From Lepturacanthus savala (taxonomy: Eukaryota > Chordata > Actinopteri > Scombriformes > Trichiuridae): DNA of 64,000 nucleotides. Below are positions 27,701-40,966 of this stretch, piece by piece. The stretch is taken from contig CM060463.1 in assembly GCA_030544235.1 (NCBI GenBank), positions 10,639,690 through 10,703,689 of the forward strand. The letters run 5' to 3'. The position numbers were made by a program, and so were the translations under genes. Each line of letters begins with the position of its first letter. The stretch's first letter is position 1. Below the pieces are notes generated by a model. That model had not been told where the DNA came from, ran no database searches, and was given only the letters and a program-made list of their open reading frames with translations.

Positions 27701-30700
27701 TTTAAATGAAGAAAAAAAGGAAATATATTAATGATCTGTTTTAAGAAGCAAAGGCATCAAAGTGACTGTGGGCCAGCTGTCCCACTGCATATATGTTTAA
27801 TGATGCTCATCAGAATTTAGCTTTTCATTACTTAAACATCAAGTTGGAACTTCACGAACACTCCCCCTGGTTACTCTCCCTGTTTAAACACGCTACAAAG
27901 TGCTGTTGAGTGGCTTCCAAATGGGGGCCTTGGAGGCAGTGCCAGATAACAACTTTTCATGTCCTTCCTTTGGCAACTGGTGCCATTTATATATTTGATC
28001 AGAAACCACAAAACCCTCATTTATGTTTTTTCCTACTTCAGGAGCAGTTAAAGTGATGTGTGAAGATAAATTAGATGCAGCTGAATTATACATTACGGCT
28101 ATATTTTCATGGTGGAGTATATCACTTCTGTGGTGCTAATGCTCCCTGAATCACACCTCAGACTATGAAGGAGGTGTGTGAAGCAGCAATAATAAGGGAA
28201 AAGCAGGAGGTGACTGCACGCATAGTGCATATTTCTGTGTACACTGCGTGTCACATTAGAGCTGTGTTGGTGCTGTATGCATGTCACTGATTGGAGGTGT
28301 TAACATGAACATTGAGGGAAGGTGTGAGAGAGGGTTGTTTGTTAATAAAAGCATGAAAAGAAACCATTATCCCGCATTTGTTCGCAGAATACTTCTTCGC
28401 TGTCTCTCTTGGCCTTTGAGGGTAAGTCGTCCACAAGGGCTTGAGCCCTAGCCACTTCTTCTCACTCTGAAATCCTTTCCCAGAGAGCTGACTCTTGCCA
28501 ATGAATAATAAAAGGTAGCCTCAAGGAGGAAGGCGACCAGAAGAGCTTGCGCCATTCACCACTAAGCATATTTAAAGGAGTGGAAAGAATACCAGCTCTG
28601 GGACTTCGTATGGCGCAGAATGTCTCTAAGAATAACAAACAAATTAATCTCCGGCATTGTTAAGTGTCTAATCTTAAAACCTCCTGAGCCACGGACGTAT
28701 CAGGAGGTGGAGTGGATTCGCTGTTTATCAAGTAGCACCCTGTTGCAGCGGTCCATATGGTTCCTCTGACCTCAGGCTGTGTGAAGGCTTCAGGCTGGTA
28801 TCTCAATGACCCTTCTGTGGCCTGGATTTCACTTTACTCCCGGGGCAGCATCACCCACAGTAATGGGAGTAGACACACAAACGGACGTAGCTGCAATAGT
28901 AGTGCCTGCAGCTAAAACAAACCTGAGGGAGAGGGGGAGAGGGGGGAAAGACAGTCCACAGCTCAAACTGACTGACACGAACCACTGACCCAGCTATAGC
29001 AGAGTCACACAAATCAATATCGCCCCGCCCCATACTGCTGGTATGGTTTACTTCTGTTTTTTTTTTTATTTTTTTTTTTTGTCTTAACTCCTACAGAACA
29101 CTGCTTTACTACCGTACAGTGGCAACAGTGAATGAGGGCAAAGCCAGGGGATGCATTGCATTGCATTTAAGAGGTATTTTCCATTCATGCAGACATAAAA
29201 TTAAACTCCAATTTACTGTACAGGAAACGTATTGTGCAGAATTCGCACCATTGGTGGTAATTGTCTTGACATCTTGAACAGGTAATTCCATTAGTACGAG
29301 TAAGAGATGCAAGGTGCTTCTGGCCACGGCCTTGGTCGATTCTTAATCACCTGTATGGGTTTCCTCTCGTGGCCCTGTATGACTCCAATGCTCACATCTT
29401 TATGGTTATTAAAGTTAATGATTGCTGCGTGCTTCATTTACCAAGGCTCTATCAATACCAGTTCAGCACCATGAAATTACCCCAGTCCAGAGGGAGCAGC
29501 GTGACAAACCGGATTAAGAAGGGCTCTGTAATGCCCTGGCATATATAACTCTCCATGTCATGGACTCAGACCCACTGCCAAGCTCAAGCCCCATTAATGG
29601 AGGTAACTACAGGGTCTGCTGATAACCATTATGGCTTAAATGTCAATTCTAGCTTTTATTACCCACATGGTTGTTCAGAAAGGCGAGGATCACAAAAAGA
29701 CCAAAAAAACAAACAAAACAAAACACCACTTTATAGAAAAACACATTAAAAGTTCTCAGAAGTTACCTCACAGATGAATGGAATAACGGGTTGATTATGG
29801 TAAATATATGCAGGATCTAACCTACTTCTGTGGTCTTTCAGGTGTAAGGATAACTTTGCTGGATACTCTTTTATGAGCACAGCAGTTATTTTTTTCTGTG
29901 GAGAAGGGCTTCATTGCATTTTAAATGTGGCATCAAAATAAAACCACAGTAAAGGGAGAGATGGCTTGCATCCCTCCACTTACATTCCCACTTATCTTAT
30001 TTCCATGACAGGAGGATGAGGACAGAAATAGCACAGTACAGTGCCAGATACACCATTAAACAAAATGTACTGTATGCTGCCACAGTCATATAAAGTGAGC
30101 CATTTAGATAGTCAGCAAACTTCTATTTATCACTGCTTGCATCTCAGATTATTCCTGTATTCTGGCTTTGTGTCTATACAGTATGTGTACATTCTTGTGA
30201 CTTCAAAAATGCACACAACCATCAGATCGCGCTTTTCTGGACCCTGCGGTACTTTACAGTTGGCACCGCCTGACCTCTATTAAATGTCTATACGACACAG
30301 GTCACTGCTCTCTCTAAATAAAAGTCTGTCGGTGAAATGAGCAACTAAATTGTCCATTCAAAAATTACAGAAACTGCCTTTTTTATAGGATATCACAGAG
30401 CAGCATGGAAAAAGTGACTTTCCTTGGAAGTAAACAATTGTATGCTGTGAGCCCTGGAAAATGGCCTGAATACCGATTATGGGTTTCAGTTCACCTCTTC
30501 TAAAAAAAGAACCTGGAGGGGAAAAGTTCTGAAAATGGCTCAAAGTGAATTTACAAAACGCTATATGGGTCTGCTAAGTCCGACACAGGCTGTAGCTTTT
30601 TGTCTGGTTAAGGCATTTATCTTGAATATTGCGTGACATAAAATGACACTGAACGGGCAGTGATGCAGAGAACAGCCCGCGACTCAACCGGCGATCAAGC

Positions 30701-32693
30701 CCTAGCTGGACTTCTGCTCGTTGGGTCTGCAACGACGTGACATTCTAAGTTCAAGCGGGGTCTACTGGGATTACACACAATACATTATCTAATATGCATA
30801 ATGCATCAGAAGGCACTTAACATCAAATTATGAATGCTTGCAAAAAAAAAAAAAATCCAGAGTAGTGCATGCAGAGAAAAGGCACTTTGCTGTGCAAGTA
30901 ATCTGCCCACTTTCTGAAAAGTCGAGCTATCAGGTTGGCCGGTTTTGCATAACTGTGGCCCCATATGCAATAAATGTTAATAAGCTTATGTCCTTCTCAG
31001 TGACATCTTTGCATGTTTGAATTCTGCCTTAAAGCATTAGGCAGTTGGTTATGTGTCCGGTAATGTTCTCTCATATTCATTTTATAGTAAATGCTTGTAG
31101 GCACAAACAGAAATTCAAATGCGCTACTGTAGCACGTGTAAATGTACAAACATATAACTCCAGGCTGTTAGTGCAATGTGGCAGGAAAGCTGTGAAAAGT
31201 GGCCCCGCTTTGCCATGTAGTGGAAGTAGTTGAAGCAAATTTGAACCAAAGCAGTCCGGTCTCAAGCGTGAATGCAGCATCTAACCAACTAAATAGGCCT
31301 CAAATGTGTCATGACCGCGGAATCTGTTTACAACTTCTGTTATATTATTCAGTGCCTGTGTTCCCCATTTATGGTCCTGCGTCATCAGCTGACATGTACA
31401 GTATGTGACAAAGTGTTTTCCATTAGCCCCCTTTAAAAAAACGGATATTGGCTTTTGAGTGACGCATTAACAAGATGATAGAGCATTGATCACTTTCCAG
31501 AGAACTGATTTACGCATGATGATCAATCTAAGTAAGAGCAAAGGGGAGGGAAATCAATGTGCCGAACACTGTGCTAGCTGCTGTTTGGCAATTCAGAGCA
31601 ACGGGGTCAGATGTGGCATTTTGTGGTTGACCTTGTGCTCAAGGACAGGAGCGTGATGTGGACAATGATGGAGACATGAGCACGAAACTGCCATAAAGAG
31701 CGAAACAATCACGGCTAAAGAATGCTTAAACTGATCAGACAATTTTACTAATGTATTTCTCACATCTGCGTACCAGATGATTTGGTCTTTTGTGAACGCG
31801 AATCATAATATCTCATGATTACTAAATTTGTGGCTCGCACAAAGGGCACAAGGATTATTTAATTAAAGTAACCACTGTTTGTCATTCCCATAATTTCATC
31901 TGTGGTTTTTATTTTATGAAATTTGTGGCTAACACACTGAACATTTATACTGTAATATTATCTAAATTTTCAACCTTCATATATTTTAGCATAATGTGTA
32001 TTGCCATCATGCTGGCCATCTCTTTAATTTGTTATGGTTAGGTAGCCTGCTGCATAGTATATGAATGTAGCAATTATGTGAATCTTGATTTATTATTATC
32101 CATATTTTATTTGACGGCTTAACAAAAACAGACCCTGTGGACCTGTTATTTATACAGTTTCTCAATTGACTTTCCATTAAATTGACTATACCATGATATG
32201 CAATTTTCACCAGAGTTTCATTTGTACAAATGTACAATGAATACTATGATCACAATACCCAAAGTATTATCAAACTATTTTCAAGCATACCCCAGCGTGT
32301 CTAACAAAGGCATGACAAAGGAAAAGGAAATGTCTTTGGTGGTGATGAATCACTACTGTAGCCACAAAATGATTTGAGGAAAGGAGTCTTCACTGTTAAT
32401 TATCACCATCCTCAGTGGTGCTTCTTCAGTGTAGAAGCTAATTATTCTCCTCATAAAGCATCACAGATACCTTCAAAGACAGGTTCTCAAGTCCTATCAG
32501 GGACCAGAATAGACTATTGAAAATACAACACAGTACACAATGAACAACAGATAAACTATAGCATGATGGTCCAATAGACATTGGTCTATAATAATAGGTG
32601 TCACACTGCACTAAAAGTGGGTTCTAAACCTATTTCTCTACCTGTGGGAAAGAATCATAGCTATGACAAATGACTGTAATCGAGGGGAGAGAT

Positions 32694-32717
32694 GGGGGGG
32701 GGGGGGGGGGGGGGGGG
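32694..32717. repeat. Poly-G homopolymer (24 G)
   Basis: A run of 24 consecutive G residues, capable of G-quadruplex formation and often mis-sized in assemblies. Confidence 0.97.
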
Positions 32718-34212
32718 CTCGGTGGGGTAATAGCTAAGGAGAAAGGGAGCGTAGTTATTTGCAGACTCTGAAATCAGAACAATGCGAATACTGTAACACA
32801 ATTTGGCATCAGATTACTCACAGTGATATCCATCAAAAACACACAATTCAGTCACTCAATATCATTACTATGGAGTTGATAAGCTTTTAAGCTGGAGATA
32901 ACATCTTGATGTGGTAACACAAGTGGGAGAAGAGTCTCAGTCTCATCTGTTTCCATTGTTGAGGCCACAACAGAGAAAAATGAGCCGGGTCTTTTAGACA
33001 CACCAGAGCAAAGACTGGGAGGATTCATTACAGAGAGGAAGAGTTCATCATTAACAAGCCTCCATCTCACATCTCCACGGAGGTGAGGACAAACTTTTCC
33101 CACTATTGACGTCTCTCTGAATCAATACTCTTTTTATATTCTGAAAGTGTTAATTAAGAGGGTTTTATGTGGTTCACATGTATTCATTGTGTACAAAGGC
33201 TTCTTATCAAAGGAGTTAATATTGGGACAATGTATTGCTGAAAGAAAAAAGCAACTTTCAGCAACTTTCTTCTGACTGAGAGTGATGACTTCATTTTCCG
33301 TAGCAATCCTCTGCAAGGAATCAATCACGACTTGAAACATGCCATGATTCAGTCACTGAAACTATCCCCCATCTACGAGATTAAATATCGCCATAATGAA
33401 TGACACAGACTCTTGTACCCATTAATTAAAAAGATTAGAATCATGGCTTTGTTTTTAACTTGTGCCCATGCTGATTCTCAAGGTCATTATCTTAATTGCA
33501 AAAGAAACAATAGGTAGATGCACTTAGAAATGATTTATAGGATTAGTAGGTAGAGTTTAAAAATAACATTTTTTGCTAAAAAAAAAAAATAAGTCTTGTT
33601 TCTTTCAAGTTTATTTAACATTTGCAGTAGTGTTTGAGCAGCGATAATTTGCAGATTTGAAATGTTTGAATAAACTGATCATGAAACTGGAATTTCAGTG
33701 TGTGATATATTTGAACTTAGATAAATAGGTTCTTGTATAAACTAAATGATATCTCGGTACAATATATATATAAAAAAATGCGAATAAAGTAATAGAGGTG
33801 GCCTAACTAAGTCTTGTGTTGTCTTGTGTTATGTACTTAATACTGGCTAAGTGTTTTGTTTGTAGGAATGTATAATGAAACACTTGTTTATAATGTTCTA
33901 TGCATTTATCTGTTACTTCATAACCTGCTTACCCAAAGTTATGTGACAAAACAACCGGATGACTGAGTTCTGTATTAACACCAATACCAGATATTCATAA
34001 AATCCAATACCTTGGGCATTATATTGTATTGTAACTGTGAAAACCTTAAGTAGAGATGAAATGAAAACCTGAATCTTCTCATCAGTCTTGCCTCTACATA
34101 CCTGTAAATGTGATCTGTGCCACCAGGGTGGACCGTGAAATCATGTGGCTGCACATCAAAGTGTGACTGAACTCAGTGTGCATACTAATTCCATGCACTG
34201 AGCTCTATGATG

Positions 34213-34214
<2 letters not shown>

Positions 34215-34269
<55 letters not shown>
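34215..34269. repeat. (GA)n microsatellite
   Basis: About 27 perfect GA units preceded by GGGG. Confidence 0.97.
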
Positions 34270-34270
<1 letters not shown>

Positions 34271-34720
34271 AAAAAAGCAACCAAAGAAAACTAAATATAT
34301 TCAACAAATGTGTATTTTAACATAAGTGAATTGTGTTATGCATGTTTTCAGGTACACAAAGGTCTGCCTTAACTACATTCTTATGGTGGAGTCTACCTTT
34401 CATTCATTGATTGTACTAAAAAGAACCTTGTCCCTACAACATCTTGGGAAGAGGCATGGCTGTTACAGTGCCAAAAGCAGCAGTCACCATGCGTTTCCTC
34501 TCTATCCGTCATATCTGCTGTATCATTTCCCTGGTCATTGCCTGTGTACTGGTGGTGCTCCAAGTCGTGACTGTGAAATCAGAGCTGAGAGATAAGTGAC
34601 TGTCTCCTGGCAGACGGGCGACCTGACTTGACAGGCAATGGAGGAAGGAGCCTCTGCACTGCACTTATGTAGGTGCCCTGCCTATTTCTCCCTGTTTCCT
34701 GTTCCCTGTTCCATCTCTCT

Positions 34721-34786
34721 CCGTCCATCCCAACCATCTCTCTGTCCGTCCCTCCATCCATCCATCTGTCCATCCATCCATCCATC
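34721..34786. repeat. (CCAT)n tetranucleotide repeat
   Basis: Imperfect CCATCCATC/CCGTCC units. Frames across it give Trp-Met-Asp-Gly or Ser-Ile-His-Pro strings and are not genes. Confidence 0.9.
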
Positions 34787-34875
34787 GCTCACAGAGGTAG
34801 GTCAAAAGCAAGATCCTGTTTGGCAGCTCATTCTTCACTCTGATGAAGCTGCTTGTTAGAGACTCATCAACTCCC

Positions 34876-34899
34876 TCACACACACACACACACACACGC
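34876..34899. repeat. (CA)n microsatellite
   Basis: Short perfect CA run in flanking sequence to the left of the SET-gene 3' end. Confidence 0.9.
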
Positions 34900-35101
34900 A
34901 CAAACTTTCACTCTCACACTTATCTTAGAATGTCTCAGTTTCACTTTTCTCACTGTCTAGATTCTTGTCTCAGATCTCATGTCTCTCTCATAAAAGAGAC
35001 CTCAAACAGTGGAGTGTAAGAGAGAGAGGTACAACATCTGCCTAAAACTGTGGGGTGTGTGACGGGGGTAATGGGGCATCAATAAGCCAGAGTAACCTCA
35101 C

Positions 35102-35136
35102 CACACACACACACATACACACACACACACACACAT
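35102..35136. repeat. (CA)n microsatellite with adjacent dispersed repeat
   Basis: Interrupted CA run immediately followed by the GGACC-rich dispersed sequence at 35137-35410, an association also seen at the other side of the exon array (49490-49753). Confidence 0.85.
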
Positions 35137-35410
35137 ACTGGTTTTCGTCTGTTAGGAGGACCGACTTTTTAATCATCACTTTTGGGGACCACCCTTTCTA
35201 AAGGTTCTAGAGATGTGAAAAAAATCAGGTACTCTATCCAGAGCATTGTTAGCTCATACACGACTTAAAAGATATGAAATGATGAAGTACTGTCTTCCCC
35301 ATACTACATGGGGACATAAAAAAAGACGGATTAACGTGGTTTGGGGGGACCTAATTTAAATATTATTAACATATTTCACACAAACTCCTATGTGATTTGT
35401 GGGGACTTTA
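35137..35410. repeat. GGGGAC-type dispersed repeat linked to CA microsatellite
   Basis: Contains repeated AGGACC/GGGGACC/GGGGACAT/GGGGGACC/GGGGACT motifs at irregular spacing (35155-35410), directly abutting a CA run. This combination is common in teleost genomes as I remember them. No coding capacity. Boundaries are approximate. Confidence 0.5.
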
Positions 35411-35762
35411 CAGGAAATCTATTAAAAAGAAATACTAGTAAATGCTGAATATTATAAATGATTATTGATTGTTATATAATTATTTTATCTACATGTTTAC
35501 ATTCTCATTATTACAATTTTTTTCTTTCAGTATCACAATCATAACTACATTTTCAGTCAACTAGGAATGGGAAATATGACAAAATTCATATACAATTTTT
35601 TTTTTGTACTGGCATTATATAATAATGTTACAAAAATAATGCATACAATCCTCAAAACATGAGTCTATATATTTTTTTATTCCATTGGCGATGCAAGGAA
35701 ATATGTCTTAAGAAAGAAAAAGAAAGCATTTAAAACATGTATATAACTGTGCAATTGTGCCA

Positions 35763-35768
35763 TTTATT
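35763..35768 (-). terminator. Candidate poly(A) signal of the SET-repeat gene
   Basis: AATAAA on the minus strand (TTTATT on plus) about 160 nt downstream of the stop codon at 35927-35929, in AT-rich 3'UTR-like sequence. It is the first canonical hexamer I see after the stop; its use is inferred. Confidence 0.45.
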
Positions 35769-35926
35769 GTTCTATTTACTATACCATACTATACAATCAT
35801 TCTGCATGTTTTAAATATTTCAAAATAAAAAAAATACAAAAATACAAACTGAATTTTCACATATGCTTGTTTTGTTGCTATTATTGGCACTTAAACCAAA
35901 ACCATAAGATGTTTTATGATAATGTT

Positions 35927-36159
35927 TTAATGATTTAAATATTGAATGTTTCTCTTGTATGCTGTAATGCAGTTGTAACCATAGAATTTTAGGTTGTGGC
36001 AGTCTCGGTTCTGAAGAACCTCTGGTTCAGCCCTTAAACACTTCTCACAGTCACGCTTTGCTGGTACAATGCAAGATGTGATGAATCGATTCATGTGCCT
36101 TTCCACTGCCTGCACCTCTACCTGCTGCCAGGGAGTTTTCTTCTTCCAGGTAACTGTAC
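35927..36159 (-). CDS. Terminal exon of the SET-repeat gene: basic Cys/Trp C-terminal module
   Basis: On the minus strand, TACTTATAG is followed by an open frame of 76 codons and TAA. It reads TVTWKKKTPWQQVEVQAVER, then HMNRFITSCIVPAKRDCEKC, then RDCHNLKFYGYNC and ITAYKR. I recognise the pattern KKxPW...AVxRH...PxKxxCxxC...N(L/I)K(F/Y)Y..N.IT..KR as a module at the C-termini of many uncharacterised fish proteins; its function is unknown to me and the basic ends suggest nucleic-acid binding only loosely. The usual Trp after Arg-Asp is Cys here. The acceptor is uncertain. The one at 36160 leaves phase 1, which does not fit the phase-0 repeat exons. A later AG before AAGAAAACTCCC (exon end 36142) would be phase 0 but has a poorer polypyrimidine context. 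Confidence 0.72.
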
Positions 36160-36331
36160 CTATAAGTAGTAAGAAAAAAATATGTTAATATAAAGGCAGG
36201 GACTTCTCAGCATTGTGAAATTAAAAGCAGATAAACTAAGTACAGCAACACTTTTGTGAGATTTGTAAATTGTTGACATCTGTTTATTTAAGTGAAATTG
36301 ATGTCTTTGAACTGAAAAATCTAAACTTAAC

Positions 36332-36451
36332 AATTTGTGACAAAATTCCAAACAGATGTAAGGAGGTCAGTGACTCATTGATTTGAGGTCTCAACAGTGG
36401 CAAAGGACGGGAGCTGGCCACTTCTCTGCTGGTAGATGGAATGCTGGTTGC
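36332..36451 (-). CDS. Repeat exon R18: divergent last copy with altered donor end
   Basis: The acceptor side is standard (GTATGTTTACAG|GCAACC) and the frame reads ATSIPSTSREVASSRPLPLL, then RPQINESLTSLHL. The conserved ...DTTPQQ|GT end is missing: after about 24 codons it diverges and stays open to a stop at 36284-36286. Weak candidate donors are ATT|GTTAAG (used for the boundary given here, phase 0) and others in phase 1 or 2. PPLP is changed to RPLP. It may be the founding 3'-most exon, a decayed copy, or a skipped one. Confidence 0.5.
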
Positions 36452-36988
36452 CTGTAAACATACAATTTTTGTTGGCAGAGAGTGAGAATATGTGAATACA
36501 AGAAAAACATTGTCAATATATATGAACACTGTATAATGTTCATAATAATTAATTTACAGTAAAGTGTTTCTTAGTGGGCAGCCAAGCTCTATCTGTGTTC
36601 ACACAACTCAATAAGACCAGGCCTTGTGAGGACATTTCACACACAACGTTACAGTTCCTTGTGAGGACCAGTGTTGTTCAGTGTTTCACAGACAGATTCC
36701 AGTTTCTACTCAGACAATGACTGAAAGTGTCTTGTGGGGACGTCGTGAGTGTATAAAATAGACTGATAATAAACTAAGAAAAAACAACATCTTAAGGTTG
36801 AAATCTGTTCTCAGTATCAACCAACGACTGAACTCTTAAATGCATTGCATTAAACTGTTGGATGGACTGATTCACACTAGACTACCAACATTTACCCTAC
36901 TTCCTCCTCTTAGATGGTTACAATACAAATATGAAATCATGATATATAGAGACTGGGATTAAAACTGAATTGAAGATTATGAATGTAC

Positions 36989-37096
36989 CTGTTGAGGAGT
37001 AGTGTCTAGATGAGTGGCATCATACATTTGAGGTATCAACAGTGGCAAAGGAGGAGAGTTGGCTACTTCCATGTTGGTAGATGGAATGCTGGTTGC
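36989..37096 (-). CDS. Repeat exon R17 (36 codons, phase 0-0)
   Basis: Acceptor TGTGTTTACAG|GCAACC, donor CAACAG|GTACATTC. The only open frame reads ATSIPSTNMEVANSPPLPLL, then IPQMYDATHLDTTPQQ. The other two frames stop inside the exon, so the phase is fixed at 0-0. It is the most 3' copy with both splice sites intact, followed by a 537-bp intron to R18. Confidence 0.8.
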
Positions 37097-37633
37097 CTGT
37101 AAACACACAATTTATGTTGGCAGAGAGTTACAACATGGAAATATAATAAAAACATTATCAATATATGTGAACACTGTATAATATCCATAATAATTAATTC
37201 ACAGTCAAGTATTTCTTCATGGACAGCCACACTCTATCTGTGTTCACACAACTCAATCAGAACAGGCCTTGTGAGGACATTTCACACACAACGTTACAGT
37301 TCCTTGTGAGGACCAGTGTTGTTCAGTGTTTCACAGACAGATTCCAGTTTCTACTCAGACAATGACTGAAAGTGTCTTGTGGGGACGTCGTGAGTGTATA
37401 AAATAGACTGATAATAAACTAAGAAAAAACAACATCTTAAGGTTGAAATCTGTTCTCAGTATCAACCAACGACTGAACTCTTAAATGCATTGCATTAAAC
37501 TGTTGGATGGACTGATTCACACTAGACTACCAACATTTACCCTACTTCCTCCTCTTAGATGGTTACAATACAAATATGAAATCATGATATATAGAGACTG
37601 GGATTAAAACTGAATTGAAGATTATGAATGTAC

Positions 37634-37741
37634 CTGTTGAGGAGTAGTGTCTAGATGAGTGGCATCATACATTTGAGGTATCAACAGTGGCAAAGGAGGA
37701 GAGTTGGCTACTTCCATGTTGGTAGATGGAATGCTGGTTGC
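37634..37741 (-). CDS. Repeat exon R16 (36 codons, phase 0-0)
   Basis: Identical to R17 in exon and splice sites (MYDATHLDTTPQQ variant). Part of the seven-unit homogeneous block; the 537-bp intron to R17 also appears identical to the neighbouring introns. Confidence 0.8.
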
Positions 37742-38278
37742 CTGTAAACACACAATTTATGTTGGCAGAGAGTTACAACATGGAAATATAATAAAAACAT
37801 TATCAATATATGTGAACACTGTATAATATCCATAATAATTAATTCACAGTCAAGTATTTCTTCATGGACAGCCACACTCTATCTGTGTTCACACAACTCA
37901 ATCAGAACAGGCCTTGTGAGGACATTTCACACACAACGTTACAGTTCCTTGTGAGGACCAGTGTTGTTCAGTGTTTCACAGACAGATTCCAGTTTCTACT
38001 CAGACAATGACTGAAAGTGTCTTGTGGGGACGTCGTGAGTGTATAAAATAGACTGATAATAAACTAAGAAAAAACAACATCTTAAGGTTGAAATCTGTTC
38101 TCAGTATCAACCAACGACTGAACTCTTAAATGCATTGCATTAAACTGTTGGATGGACTGATTCACACTAGACTACCAACATTTACCCTACTTCCTCCTCT
38201 TAGATGGTTACAATACAAATATGAAATCATGATATATAGAGACTGGGATTAAAACTGAATTGAAGATTATGAATGTAC

Positions 38279-38386
38279 CTGTTGAGGAGTAGTGTCTAGA
38301 TGAGTGGCATCATACATTTGAGGTATCAACAGTGGCAAAGGAGGAGAGTTGGCTACTTCCATGTTGGTAGATGGAATGCTGGTTGC
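38279..38386 (-). CDS. Repeat exon R15 (36 codons, phase 0-0)
   Basis: Same MYDATHLDTTPQQ variant and splice sites as R16 and R17; no base difference seen by eye. Confidence 0.8.
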
Positions 38387-38923
38387 CTGTAAACACACAA
38401 TTTATGTTGGCAGAGAGTTACAACATGGAAATATAATAAAAACATTATCAATATATGTGAACACTGTATAATATCCATAATAATTAATTCACAGTCAAGT
38501 ATTTCTTCATGGACAGCCACACTCTATCTGTGTTCACACAACTCAATCAGAACAGGCCTTGTGAGGACATTTCACACACAACGTTACAGTTCCTTGTGAG
38601 GACCAGTGTTGTTCAGTGTTTCACAGACAGATTCCAGTTTCTACTCAGACAATGACTGAAAGTGTCTTGTGGGGACGTCGTGAGTGTATAAAATAGACTG
38701 ATAATAAACTAAGAAAAAACAACATCTTAAGGTTGAAATCTGTTCTCAGTATCAACCAACGACTGAACTCTTAAATGCATTGCATTAAACTGTTGGATGG
38801 ACTGATTCACACTAGACTACCAACATTTACCCTACTTCCTCCTCTTAGATGGTTACAATACAAATATGAAATCATGATATATAGAGACTGGGATTAAAAC
38901 TGAATTGAAGATTATGAATGTAC

Positions 38924-39031
38924 CTGTTGAGGAGTAGTGTCTAGATGAGTGGCATCATACATTTGAGGTATCAACAGTGGCAAAGGAGGAGAGTTGGCTA
39001 CTTCCATGTTGGTAGATGGAATGCTGGTTGC
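38924..39031 (-). CDS. Repeat exon R14 (36 codons, phase 0-0)
   Basis: Same MYDATHLDTTPQQ variant; middle of the homogeneous 645-bp block. Confidence 0.8.
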
Positions 39032-39568
39032 CTGTAAACACACAATTTATGTTGGCAGAGAGTTACAACATGGAAATATAATAAAAACATTATCAATATA
39101 TGTGAACACTGTATAATATCCATAATAATTAATTCACAGTCAAGTATTTCTTCATGGACAGCCACACTCTATCTGTGTTCACACAACTCAATCAGAACAG
39201 GCCTTGTGAGGACATTTCACACACAACGTTACAGTTCCTTGTGAGGACCAGTGTTGTTCAGTGTTTCACAGACAGATTCCAGTTTCTACTCAGACAATGA
39301 CTGAAAGTGTCTTGTGGGGACGTCGTGAGTGTATAAAATAGACTGATAATAAACTAAGAAAAAACAACATCTTAAGGTTGAAATCTGTTCTCAGTATCAA
39401 CCAACGACTGAACTCTTAAATGCATTGCATTAAACTGTTGGATGGACTGATTCACACTAGACTACCAACATTTACCCTACTTCCTCCTCTTAGATGGTTA
39501 CAATACAAATATGAAATCATGATATATAGAGACTGGGATTAAAACTGAATTGAAGATTATGAATGTAC

Positions 39569-39676
39569 CTGTTGAGGAGTAGTGTCTAGATGAGTGGCAT
39601 CATACATTTGAGGTATCAACAGTGGCAAAGGAGGAGAGTTGGCTACTTCCATGTTGGTAGATGGAATGCTGGTTGC
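39569..39676 (-). CDS. Repeat exon R13 (36 codons, phase 0-0)
   Basis: Same MYDATHLDTTPQQ variant; middle of the homogeneous 645-bp block. Confidence 0.8.
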
Positions 39677-40213
39677 CTGTAAACACACAATTTATGTTGG
39701 CAGAGAGTTACAACATGGAAATATAATAAAAACATTATCAATATATGTGAACACTGTATAATATCCATAATAATTAATTCACAGTCAAGTATTTCTTCAT
39801 GGACAGCCACACTCTATCTGTGTTCACACAACTCAATCAGAACAGGCCTTGTGAGGACATTTCACACACAACGTTACAGTTCCTTGTGAGGACCAGTGTT
39901 GTTCAGTGTTTCACAGACAGATTCCAGTTTCTACTCAGACAATGACTGAAAGTGTCTTGTGGGGACGTCGTGAGTGTATAAAATAGACTGATAATAAACT
40001 AAGAAAAAACAACATCTTAAGGTTGAAATCTGTTCTCAGTATCAACCAACGACTGAACTCTTAAATGCATTGCATTAAACTGTTGGATGGACTGATTCAC
40101 ACTAGACTACCAACATTTACCCTACTTCCTCCTCTTAGATGGTTACAATACAAATATGAAATCATGATATATAGAGACTGGGATTAAAACTGAATTGAAG
40201 ATTATGAATGTAC

Positions 40214-40321
40214 CTGTTGAGGAGTAGTGTCTAGATGAGTGGCATCATACATTTGAGGTATCAACAGTGGCAAAGGAGGAGAGTTGGCTACTTCCATGTT
40301 GGTAGATGGAATGCTGGTTGC
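40214..40321 (-). CDS. Repeat exon R12 (36 codons, phase 0-0)
   Basis: Same MYDATHLDTTPQQ variant; homogeneous 645-bp block. Confidence 0.8.
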
Positions 40322-40858
40322 CTGTAAACACACAATTTATGTTGGCAGAGAGTTACAACATGGAAATATAATAAAAACATTATCAATATATGTGAACACT
40401 GTATAATATCCATAATAATTAATTCACAGTCAAGTATTTCTTCATGGACAGCCACACTCTATCTGTGTTCACACAACTCAATCAGAACAGGCCTTGTGAG
40501 GACATTTCACACACAACGTTACAGTTCCTTGTGAGGACCAGTGTTGTTCAGTGTTTCACAGACAGATTCCAGTTTCTACTCAGACAATGACTGAAAGTGT
40601 CTTGTGGGGACGTCGTGAGTGTATAAAATAGACTGATAATAAACTAAGAAAAAACAACATCTTAAGGTTGAAATCTGTTCTCAGTATCAACCAACGACTG
40701 AACTCTTAAATGCATTGCATTAAACTGTTGGATGGACTGATTCACACTAGACTACCAACATTTACCCTACTTCCTCCTCTTAGATGGTTACAATACAAAT
40801 ATGAAATCATGATATATAGAGACTGGGATTAAAACTGAATTGAAGATTATGAATGTAC

Positions 40859-40966
40859 CTGTTGAGGAGTAGTGTCTAGATGAGTGGCATCATACATTTG
40901 AGGTATCAACAGTGGCAAAGGAGGAGAGTTGGCTACTTCCATGTTGGTAGATGGAATGCTGGTTGC
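40859..40966 (-). CDS. Repeat exon R11 (36 codons, phase 0-0)
   Basis: Same MYDATHLDTTPQQ variant. The intron on its 5' side (40967-41503) shows ATATAAGAAAAAC where the next six copies have ATATAATAAAAAC (41010-41025 region), marking the edge of the homogeneous block. Confidence 0.8.

Larger units (their letters stand above)
22588..35760 (-). other. tafa1: Left part of the tafa1 signal-exon intron; no exon seen
   Basis: About 13 kb without a supported gene. It contains purine-rich simple repeats (23311-23366, 23611-23672), an A/T-rich dispersed repeat remnant (24395-24715), a 24-base poly-G run (32694-32717), a long GA tract (34215-34269), CCAT repeats (34721-34786) and CA tracts. The 250 bp just upstream of the tafa1 exon (22720-22970) is of ordinary complexity with several ATTA motifs and could hold conserved regulatory DNA, but nothing in the single sequence proves it. 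Confidence 0.6.

Noticed and set aside
36284..36529. 81-residue frame through R18 as an independent gene
   Set aside because: It reads from intron through the acceptor of repeat exon R18. Only the part from 36451 leftward is in the repeat-exon frame, so it is treated as R18.
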